This document shows positions 7,044 to 12,779 of a stretch of 16,639 nt of DNA, piece after piece. Positions within the stretch are counted from its first letter, which is position 1. Each line of letters begins with the position of its first letter. The DNA is taken from assembly GCA_934631055.1 (NCBI GenBank), contig CAKTXP010000034.1, positions 1-16,639 on the forward strand, in the 5' to 3' direction. The position numbers and the translations under genes were made by a program. Below the pieces are notes generated by a model. That model had not been told where the DNA came from, made no database searches, and saw only the letters and a program-made list of their open reading frames with translations. The DNA is from an uncultured Clostridia bacterium. Its GTDB lineage: Bacteria > Bacillota > Clostridia > Christensenellales > Aristaeellaceae.

Positions 7044-7075
7044 GAAAACAGCCCACACTCAACGAATGTGGGCTG
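7044..7075 (-). terminator. Strong intrinsic terminator of the ABC ATPase gene
   Basis: A perfect 9-bp stem (CAGCCCACA 7049-7057, TGTGGGCTG 7067-7075) with a 9-base loop is followed on the minus strand by TTTTC. It lies about 30 bp past the ATPase stop codon. Confidence 0.92.
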
Positions 7076-7103
7076 AAGAAAGCCTATTATGATATCAAAT
7101 TCA

Positions 7104-8225
7104 TCAACGGTTGAGGATGCTCAGCTCGCTGTCCTTATCGAAGAAATGCAGGCGGTTGGTCTCGAACGCGACCTTAACGGTGTCGCCGGTGCGGGACGTG
7201 CTGCGCGGATCGACGCGGGCGACGACGTTGCTGTCCTTGCCGTCTACCTTGAGGTAGAGGTAGGTCTCAGAGCCCATCAGCTCGACGACTTCGACCTTCG
7301 CTTCGACGAGGTTGCCGTCCGCGACGGACAGGAAGCGCTCTTCGTCGTGAATGTTCTCCGGACGGATGCCCATGACGACTTCCTTACCGATGTAAGACTC
7401 GTCAACCAGCTTGCGGATCTTGGAATCCGGAACCTTGATGGCGTTGCTGCCGAACTCAGCCCAGACGCCGTCGTTGCGCTTGACCAGCTTGGCGTCGAAG
7501 AAGTTCATCTGCGGGCTGCCGATGAAGGAGCCGACGAACAGGTTTGCCGGATAATCGTAGAGGTTCTGCGGGGTATCGACCTGCTGGATGAAGCCGTCCT
7601 TCATGACGACGATACGCGTGCCCATGGTCATAGCCTCGGTCTGGTCATGCGTAACGTAGATGAAGGTCGTCTGCAAGCGCTGATGCAGCTTGGTGATCTC
7701 GGTACGCATCTGCACGCGCAGCTTGGCGTCGAGGTTGGAGAGCGGTTCGTCCATCAGGAAGACCTTCGGGTCGCGGACGATAGCACGGCCGAGCGCGACG
7801 CGCTGGCGCTGACCGCCGGAAAGAGCCTTCGGCTTACGGTTGAGCAGCTGCTCGATGGACAGGATCTTCGCCGCTTCGCGAACGAGCTTGTCGATCTCTT
7901 CCTTCGGCTTCTTGCGCAGCTTCAGACCGAACGCCATGTTATCGTACACGGTCATGTGCGGATACAGCGCGTAGTTCTGGAAAACCATCGCGATATCGCG
8001 ATCCTTCGGGGCGACGTCGTTGACCAGGCGGTCGCCGATGTACAGCTCGCCTTCGGAGATTTCTTCAAGACCCGCGACCATACGGAGCGTCGTGGACTTG
8101 CCGCAGCCGGACGGACCGACCAGAACGATGAACTCCTTGTCCTCGATATCCAGGCAGAAGTCGGAAACAGCGGTAACGTTGCCGGAATAGATCTTGTAGA
8201 TGTGGTTGAGCTTCAAGCTTGCCAT
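7104..8225 (-). CDS. msmK: MsmK/UgpC-type sugar ABC importer ATPase
   Basis: 373 residues; the cytoplasmic ATPase that powers carbohydrate uptake ABC importers. Seen: Walker A GPSGCGKST at 37-45, Q-loop Gln83, signature LSGGQ at 135-139, Walker B VFLMDE at 155-160, D-loop SNLDAKL and switch His193. The C-terminal 130 residues have the OB-type regulatory domain of this subfamily, with GIRPENI and VELMGSETYLYL. No permease or binding-protein gene is beside it, so it is probably a shared ATPase serving several importers, as MsmK does in streptococci and Bacillus. ATG 8225 follows GAGGGGG with 10-nt spacing. It is monocistronic between a strong promoter and a strong terminator. Confidence 0.95.
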   Translation of the reverse strand: MASLKLNHIYKIYSGNVTAVSDFCLDIEDKEFIVLVGPSGCGKSTTLRMVAGLEEISEGELYIGDRLVNDVAPKDRDIAMVFQNYALYPHMTVYDNMAFGLKLRKKPKEEIDKLVREAAKILSIEQLLNRKPKALSGGQRQRVALGRAIVRDPKVFLMDEPLSNLDAKLRVQMRTEITKLHQRLQTTFIYVTHDQTEAMTMGTRIVVMKDGFIQQVDTPQNLYDYPANLFVGSFIGSPQMNFFDAKLVKRNDGVWAEFGSNAIKVPDSKIRKLVDESYIGKEVVMGIRPENIHDEERFLSVADGNLVEAKVEVVELMGSETYLYLKVDGKDSNVVARVDPRSTSRTGDTVKVAFETNRLHFFDKDSELSILNR

Positions 8226-8308
8226 AATGAAAATCCCCCTCGTTCTTCTTCTAAAAAAGATAACTTGCGAGCCGGTTTATTTCGGTCATCGGCTCATCTT
8301 CTGGCTTT

Positions 8309-8337
8309 ATTATACGGATCGTTCGTTTTTTTCGCAA
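8309..8337 (-). promoter_or_regulatory. Sigma-A promoter of the ABC ATPase gene
   Basis: On the minus strand: TTGCGA (8332-8337), 17-bp spacer, TATAAT (8309-8314). Predicted leader is about 77 nt. A 9-bp inverted repeat (8315-8323, 8357-8365) starts immediately at the -10 box and encloses the -35. Confidence 0.85.
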
Positions 8338-8365
8338 TTGAATAAACTCACAAAAAAACGATCCG
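8315..8365. promoter_or_regulatory. Inverted repeat enclosing the ABC ATPase promoter
   Basis: CGGATCGTT (8315-8323) and AACGATCCG (8357-8365) are exact inverted copies, each next to a run of seven T or A. One arm occupies the spacer next to the -10, the other lies 20 bp upstream of the -35. This suits a dimeric repressor or looping site, but no regulator can be named. Confidence 0.5.
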
Positions 8366-8690
8366 GCAGCTCCGTTTTTGCTCCCGCATTTCTTCCTGAT
8401 TTTTGCCGGTTTTATACATTCTGTTCATTTGGCGAAAACGTTACCGTTTTTTTGTGGATTCGACTCAATTTTCCGATTCCGTCATTTTTCATTCATATTC
8501 TTTTCAATTCTGCCCCGTTCAGCATGCTTTTTGAACATTATTCTTCAAGTTTATTCATATTCTTTCGTTTTTTGCGTCCTTATATATTCCATCAGTTTTC
8601 AGTTATATGCTCAGCTCAGAGCCGGACTTGTGCAGGTTGCACATATACACAATTTAACACACATTCTTGAAAATTCCCGCACAATCCATA
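8366..8690. other. AT-rich gene-free stretch between hom and the ABC ATPase gene
   Basis: About 325 bases, T-rich on the plus strand and clearly richer in A+T than the surrounding genes. No coding frame has a ribosome binding site or family likeness. It holds GAAAACGTTACC (8434-8445), which loosely resembles a catabolite (cre/LacI-type) site, a 13-bp direct repeat ATTCATATTCTTT (8491-8503, 8553-8565), and a 6-3-6 dyad TGTGCA-GGT-TGCACA (8629-8643). These may be distant control sites for the ATPase gene. Confidence 0.5.
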
Positions 8691-8692
8691 GA

Positions 8693-8722
8693 AATAACGC
8701 CATGCTTACGCATGGCGTTATT
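8693..8722 (-). terminator. Intrinsic terminator of hom
   Basis: A perfect 13-bp stem (AATAACGCCATGC 8693-8705, GCATGGCGTTATT 8710-8722) has loop TTAC. On the minus strand its end is T-rich (TTATTTCT). It lies 20 bp past the hom stop codon and probably ends the ECF-S/coaX/hom transcript. Confidence 0.85.
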
Positions 8723-8742
8723 GATGTTTATCTATATTTCTT

Positions 8743-10008
8743 TTATTCTTCGACGCGGATCACGCTCTCGGTGGTCACGATTGCGCTGTCCATGCTCGCC
8801 AGCGCGCGGCGGACAGCCTGCTCGCTCGCCTTATGCGTCAGGAACACCAGCTGCACGAATCCATCCGCGTCCCGCTCGCCTTTTTGCACCATGGATGCAA
8901 AGCTTACGCCCTGCGATGCAAATCTTCCCGAAACCAGGGACAATACGCCCGGCTCGTCCTGCGCGCGCAGGCGGACGAAATGCACGCAGCTCCAGTCCTC
9001 CGCCATCTCGCAGGGGGCGCTGCTGACCGCAGGCAGCTTATGCCGCTTCGTTCCCGCCGCCTGAATCAGATCGGAAACCAACGCGCTGGCGGTGGGCATA
9101 TCCCCCGCGCCGCGCCCGTAGAACATCATGTCTCCGCAGGCATGTCCCTTGACAAAGACCGCGTTGAACGCGTCGTTCACGCTCGCCAGCGGATGCGTAT
9201 CCGGCACGAACGTCGGATGCACGCGCGCCTGAATCCTGCCGTCCTCTTCCTTTGCGACGGCGAGCAGCTTGAGCGTCAGCCCGAATTCGCGCCCGCATTG
9301 CACGTCCAGCGGCGTGATGGCGGTGATGCCCTCGCGGTACACATTTTCAACCGGCACATGGCGATGGAACGCCAGCGTCGAGAGGATGCTCAGCTTATAC
9401 GCCGCGTCATATCCTTCGACGTCCGCCGTCGGATCAGGCTCCGCCAGACCCAGCTTCTGTGCGTCCGCCAGCACGTCCGCATACGCCGCGCCTTCACGCG
9501 CCATGCGGCTGAGGATATAATTCGTCGTGCCGTTGATGATGCCCATCACAGAGGTGATGCGGTTCGCCTGAAGCGAATCGTTCATCGCGCGGATGATCGG
9601 GATCGCGCCGCAGACGCTCGCCTCATAATACAGTCCGGCGGCATGCTCACGCGCCGCATGGGTGATCTCGTTCCAATGAGACGCGAGCGCCATTTTGTTG
9701 GCGGTGATGACGCATTTACCCTTCTCCAGCGCGCGGATCATATAGGAAGCCGCAGGCTGTTCGCCGCCCATGAACTCCATCACCATCGCGATTTCCGGGT
9801 CATCCAGCACGTCTTCGACGCGATCCGTCAGCAGCTGTTCGGGAACATCCCACGCGCGCTTCTTATGGAGCGAGCGCACAAGGATTTTGCGTACATCAAA
9901 GCTGACGCCCTCGTTCGCGGCGATTTCCTGACCGTAGGTCTCAAGGAGCTTATACACGCCGCAGCCGATATTGCCGCAGCCCAGAAAACCGATGGCGATT
10001 TTTTCCAT
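8743..10008 (-). CDS. hom: Homoserine dehydrogenase with C-terminal ACT domain
   Basis: 421 residues; reduces aspartate semialdehyde to homoserine with NAD(P)H, at the branch to threonine and methionine. Rossmann motif GCGNIG at 10-15, VITANK with Lys105, GIINGTTNYIL at 157-165 region, and DPTADVEGYDAAYKL with Asp201 and Lys205, which match the catalytic Asp and Lys of yeast Hom6. From about 343 an ACT domain (VHFVRLRAQDEPGVLSLV) is the usual site of threonine feedback. It is a monofunctional enzyme with no aspartokinase part. ATG 10008 follows AAGGAAG with 9-nt spacing. No promoter is seen in front of it: repeat copy B fills the space to coaX, so hom is either read through from the S component/coaX or started inside the repeat. 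Confidence 0.96.
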   Translation of the reverse strand: MEKIAIGFLGCGNIGCGVYKLLETYGQEIAANEGVSFDVRKILVRSLHKKRAWDVPEQLLTDRVEDVLDDPEIAMVMEFMGGEQPAASYMIRALEKGKCVITANKMALASHWNEITHAAREHAAGLYYEASVCGAIPIIRAMNDSLQANRITSVMGIINGTTNYILSRMAREGAAYADVLADAQKLGLAEPDPTADVEGYDAAYKLSILSTLAFHRHVPVENVYREGITAITPLDVQCGREFGLTLKLLAVAKEEDGRIQARVHPTFVPDTHPLASVNDAFNAVFVKGHACGDMMFYGRGAGDMPTASALVSDLIQAAGTKRHKLPAVSSAPCEMAEDWSCVHFVRLRAQDEPGVLSLVSGRFASQGVSFASMVQKGERDADGFVQLVFLTHKASEQAVRRALASMDSAIVTTESVIRVEE

Positions 10009-10031
10009 GCGCTTGTTCTTCCTTTCTTATA

Positions 10032-10184
10032 GGAAACGTTGGGGCTGCCCGCCCCAAACCCTCAGCAGGGAACATCGTTCCCCGCACCCTTTCCTGAATG
10101 TATCGCTTCGCGATACATAGATGCTGAATTGATTTAAGCCGCAGCGAAGCGTAGAAGGGGTTTGGGCGGCAGCCCAACCGTTTC
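10032..10184. repeat. Hairpin-rich dispersed repeat, copy B (153 bp)
   Basis: Ends GGAAACGTTGGGGC and CCCAACCGTTTC are inverted. Hairpins: TTGGGGC/GCCCCAA (10039-10045, 10051-10057); GGGAAC/GTTCCC (10068-10073, 10077-10082); a 9-bp centre, ATGTATCGC/GCGATACAT (10098-10106, 10110-10118); and TTGGGC/GCCCAA (10162-10167, 10172-10177). Compared with copy A it lacks the left partner of the CGAAGCG pairing and the second right-hand hairpin. It touches the coaX stop codon (10185-10187) and ends just before the hom ribosome binding site. Confidence 0.85.
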
Positions 10185-10955
10185 TCACCCGATGTTCCGT
10201 TCGTAGATCAGCCGCAGACCGGTCAGTGTCAGATCCGGATTGATCTCGTCGATGACGTCCGAATTGCTCTTGACCAGATGCGCCATGCCGCCGGTCGCGA
10301 TGACACGGATATGCTCTCCGCCCAGCTCGCGCTTCATCTGCCCGACGATCTTCTCCACCGAGCCGATGTAGCCGTACAGAATGCCCGCCTGAATGTTGGA
10401 TACCGTCGTCTTGCCGATGACCTGCGACGGAAGCACCAGCTCGATAGACGGCAGCTTCGCCGTGCCTGTCGAAAGCGCGCGGTTCATCATCCGCAGACCC
10501 GGGCCGATCGCGCCGCCGAGGAACTCTGCCTTGCCGGATACGACGCCGTAGGTCGTCGCCGTGCCGAAGTCGATGAAGATGGACGGTCCGCCGTAAAGCG
10601 TGGATACCGCAACGGCATTGGCGATACGGTCGCTGCCCAGCTCCCGCGGGTTCTCATAGCGGATATTCAATCCGGTTTTCATGCCCGGCACGAGCAGCCG
10701 CGGCTCCAAGTGGAAGTAATCGCGGCACATATGCTCGATGGTATAGTTGATGGTCGGCACAACGGAGGAGATCATGATCCCCTCGACATCCTGCATATTC
10801 AGGTTGTGATAGCGGAACAGATCCGCCATAATGATGCCGTATTGATCCGACGTCATCGCAGAATCCGTCGCGCAGCGCCAGCGCTTGACCAGCCTGCTGC
10901 CATCGAATACGGCGGCTTTGATATTGGTATTTCCGATATCCATTGCAACGATCAT
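10185..10955 (-). CDS. coaX: Type III pantothenate kinase
   Basis: 256 residues; phosphorylates pantothenate with ATP, the first step to coenzyme A, in the cytoplasm as a dimer of the ASKHA fold. Seen: DIGNTN at 6-11 (phosphate loop), ELGSDR at 105-110 with Asp109 in the pantothenate pocket, DFGTATT at 129-135 with Asp129 as the likely catalytic base, GGAIGPGL at 147-154, and ATGG near the C-terminus. ATG 10955 follows AGGGG with 8-nt spacing. It starts 30 bp after the stop of an ECF transporter S component gene and is clearly in one transcript with it, which suggests uptake and trapping of pantothenate. Repeat copy B follows its stop codon directly. Confidence 0.96.
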   Translation of the reverse strand: MIVAMDIGNTNIKAAVFDGSRLVKRWRCATDSAMTSDQYGIIMADLFRYHNLNMQDVEGIMISSVVPTINYTIEHMCRDYFHLEPRLLVPGMKTGLNIRYENPRELGSDRIANAVAVSTLYGGPSIFIDFGTATTYGVVSGKAEFLGGAIGPGLRMMNRALSTGTAKLPSIELVLPSQVIGKTTVSNIQAGILYGYIGSVEKIVGQMKRELGGEHIRVIATGGMAHLVKSNSDVIDEINPDLTLTGLRLIYERNIG

Positions 10956-10985
10956 AATTCTATCCCCTAACCGGTCTTATTCTGT

Positions 10986-11624
10986 TTAACGATGCCCGTT
11001 CATCCGGCTCATCGCCTTCAGGACGCTCGAACCGATCGCCGTGCCTGCGATGGAGCAGACGACAGCCTCCACAACGCCCTGCACGCCCGTCAGCAGCACG
11101 ACGAACATCAGCGGATTGCTCGCGCCCTTGGCGATGACCAGGCTCTGCACATAATCCGTATGGTAAAACGCCAGCACGATGAAGCCCATGAAGAACAGCG
11201 TGTTGAGCAGCGGCGCGGACAGCGACGTCACAAAGCAGTCCGCCGCCGTATTCTTGCAGACCTTCTTCATCCCGCAGCAGACCATGCCGACGCAGAAGCC
11301 CATCAGCAGCCGCATGCCAAAGCACAGGATAAACGTATTGACCGCCGAAATGCCCAGCAGCGTCGAGGTCATGATCGACGCGCCCTTAATCGCGTCCATA
11401 AAGCTGACAAGGCCGAAAACACCGCCCAGTATCGCGCTTGCCATCGGCCCCAATACGATAGCGCCGACCGCGATCGGCACAGTCAAGAACGACATATACA
11501 GCGGGCCGACCGGCACGCTGCCCAGACCAATGAGCTTCATCACAAGCTCCACCGCCACCAGGATGGCAAGCTGAGTCAGGTACTGTACGTTCGTCAGGTT
11601 GTTCTTCTTCGGCTGAGTATTCAT
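10986..11624 (-). CDS. ECF transporter S component, probably for pantothenate
   Basis: 212 residues from ATG 11624, preceded by CGGAGG and a 9-nt spacing; an open frame reaches 11777 but crosses the leader and promoter. About six hydrophobic segments (from YLTQLAILVAVELVMKLIGL to GVVEAVVCSIAGTAIG) and a short soluble N-terminus with NN-LTN fit the substrate-binding membrane subunit of energy-coupling factor importers, with the PVGPLYMSFLTVPIAVGAI stretch typical of that family. The energising EcfA/EcfT proteins are not in the window and would be shared. The gene is first in a transcript with coaX, so pantothenate is the inferred ligand (a PanT role); another vitamin remains possible. Confidence 0.85.
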   Translation of the reverse strand: MNTQPKKNNLTNVQYLTQLAILVAVELVMKLIGLGSVPVGPLYMSFLTVPIAVGAIVLGPMASAILGGVFGLVSFMDAIKGASIMTSTLLGISAVNTFILCFGMRLLMGFCVGMVCCGMKKVCKNTAADCFVTSLSAPLLNTLFFMGFIVLAFYHTDYVQSLVIAKGASNPLMFVVLLTGVQGVVEAVVCSIAGTAIGSSVLKAMSRMNGHR

Positions 11625-11639
11625 TTTTCTTTCCTCCGT

Positions 11640-11728
11640 TCGGGTTCTCTCAGGATACCCGACAAGTCTTTGCCGCGCTCTGCGGCGTCGATTCATTTCC
11701 GACCTTCCAAGGTCTGCCCTGCATGCAG
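11640..11728 (-). other. Structured leader of the ECF S component gene
   Basis: The roughly 118-nt leader contains, in transcript order, a CTGCATGCAG palindrome (11719-11728), a GACCTT/AAGGTC hairpin (11701-11714), a GCCGC/GCGGC hairpin (11672-11686) and a TCGGGT/ACCCGA hairpin (11640-11662) that ends just before the ribosome binding site. No T run follows, so it does not look like a terminator-type attenuator. I recognise no known riboswitch class. Confidence 0.4.
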
Positions 11729-11742
11729 CGGCAGCCAGAATC

Positions 11743-11766
11743 GCGTATATTGTACCAAATATACGC
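11743..11766. promoter_or_regulatory. 24-bp palindromic operator over the ECF S component promoter
   Basis: Arms GCGTATATT (11743-11751) and AATATACGC (11758-11766) are perfect inverted copies around GTACCA. The site covers the whole -10 box and most of the spacer of the promoter, and so could block RNA polymerase. The size and symmetry are those of a site for a dimeric helix-turn-helix repressor. Confidence 0.65.
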
Positions 11767-11777
11767 CTGTTTGACAA
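11749..11777 (-). promoter_or_regulatory. Sigma-A promoter of the ECF S component/coaX transcript
   Basis: On the minus strand: TTGTCA (11772-11777), 17-bp spacer, TACAAT (11749-11754) with extended TGG. Predicted start is near 11742, giving a leader of about 118 nt. Confidence 0.85.
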
Positions 11778-11858
11778 GTTTTTGCAGGGAATTTCCGCGT
11801 TTCATCAATCGTTTCCGTATTCACGAATCGCCGCTTTCCCGCGCCGATTCGTTTTCCG

Positions 11859-11888
11859 TTGACAGCCTGCCCCCCGAAGGCTTACAAT
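11859..11888 (+). promoter_or_regulatory. Sigma-A promoter of the anchored-protein gene
   Basis: TTGACA (11859-11864), 18-bp spacer, TACAAT (11883-11888). The leader of about 70 nt holds a 7-bp AGCAAAG/CTTTGCT hairpin (11919-11925, 11938-11944) before the ribosome binding site. This may also be the promoter used by dnaE. Confidence 0.8.
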
Positions 11889-11966
11889 AGATGATGGTTT
11901 AGAATATCTGTTTCATAGAGCAAAGACCGATATCCCGCTTTGCTTTCAACATCTCAAGGAGTTTTC

Positions 11967-12512
11967 ATGAACAAAAAGACCGTCATTGAATATGCCGCCG
12001 CCATCGTCGTCTGTTTCCTCATCGGCTGCGGCGCCGCGCTTGGACTGAACGCCTATGACCGATACGCCGAGCATATCACGCCCATCTCCGGCGGGCAGAC
12101 CATCGACTTTTCCGCCTATGGCTTTTCGCTGACCGTTCCAGACGATTTCGCTCTGAACGATTATACGACCAACAATTCTGCGGAAGGCGGAAACGCCCTG
12201 TTCGCCGGATGCGCTTACGGCGGGCTTGGTGAACTGTACATCTTCTGCTATACCAATGAATCCGGCGACGCGCTCTCTCAATACAAAGCGCAGGACGTTG
12301 TGACCTATTATATGAACGCGGGCGCCACCGACGTTCGCATACGCACGCTTGGCGGACGGCACTTCATCTGTTACCGCGCGACGGTTCAAACCAGCGACGG
12401 CGAAGAAACGTGGGACACCTACGAAACATGGGACAGCGATATTCAGATTTCCTTTGAAACCCGCATGGCGCCGGAGGACGTTCTGCCGATTTTAGCAACG
12501 ATTACTTTTTAA
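11967..12512 (+). CDS. Membrane-anchored or lipidated protein of unknown function
   Basis: 181 residues. ATG 11967 follows AAGGAG with 5-nt spacing. An N-terminal hydrophobic stretch (10-28) contains LIGC at 18-21, which fits a lipobox, but Glu8 and the long hydrophobic run also fit a plain membrane anchor. The rest lies outside the membrane and begins with a YGFSLTVPDDF segment, followed by strand-like repeats and a short final helix (MAPEDVLPILATI). This order recalls PsbP/DcrB-type domains and the secreted protein at 817-1326, with which it shares an AGAT-V...GG segment. No catalytic motif is seen. The gene lies upstream of dnaE on the same strand, divided from it by repeat copy C. Confidence 0.75.
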   Translation: MNKKTVIEYAAAIVVCFLIGCGAALGLNAYDRYAEHITPISGGQTIDFSAYGFSLTVPDDFALNDYTTNNSAEGGNALFAGCAYGGLGELYIFCYTNESGDALSQYKAQDVVTYYMNAGATDVRIRTLGGRHFICYRATVQTSDGEETWDTYETWDSDIQISFETRMAPEDVLPILATITF

Positions 12513-12740
12513 GGAAACGATGTGGGACGCTGTCCCACACCCTGCCAAGAACCTGAGGTTCTTGGATTTCCCGATTCGCTTCGCGGCGGTTTAAATCGTT
12601 TTTAACGGACGACGCGCATACGCGTCTCATCCTTAGAAGATAATTAAAACCTTTTTTCAGCTATCGCGCAGCGATAGCATAGTGAGGGTGCAGGGGAATC
12701 ATTCCCCTGCTGGGGTTTGGGGCGAAGCCTCAATCGTTCC
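12513..12740. repeat. Hairpin-rich dispersed repeat, copy C (228 bp)
   Basis: Starts at the stop codon of the anchored-protein gene. Ends GGAAACGAT and ATCGTTCC are inverted. Hairpins: TGTGGGAC/GTCCCACA (12521-12528, 12532-12539); CCAAGAACC/GGTTCTTGG (12545-12553, 12557-12565); GACGCG/CGCGTC (12611-12616, 12621-12626); GCTATCGC/GCGATAGC (12660-12667, 12671-12678); GCAGGGGAA/TTCCCCTGC (12690-12698, 12702-12710); TTGGGGC/GCCTCAA (12717-12723, 12727-12733). Its right 79 bp (12655-12733) match copy D at 74 positions. It fills most of the gap before dnaE; no clear promoter is seen between it and dnaE. Confidence 0.85.
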
Positions 12741-12779
12741 TTTTCATTTATTTACCTGACACACAAGGAGCATCACGCT

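Noticed and set aside
3204..10032. Long plus-strand open frames opposite the minus-strand genes (for example 3204-4592, 4589-5731, 7089-8345, 8833-10032)
   Set aside because: They are antisense shadows of genes with full family motifs. GC-rich codon use keeps the opposite strand open, and their peptides are rich in Arg, His, Ala and Asp without domain patterns.
11640..11662. TPP riboswitch in front of the ECF S component gene
   Set aside because: The leader contains CTGAGA followed by ACCC as in thiamine riboswitches, but the second conserved half (ACCTGAT...GGTAAT...GCG) is missing and the ribosome binding site follows at once.
12717..12779. Upstream in-frame start for dnaE inside the repeat
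   Set aside because: It would use a non-ATG codon within repeat copy C without a ribosome binding site. ATG 12780 has AAGGAG and begins the conserved PHP motif.
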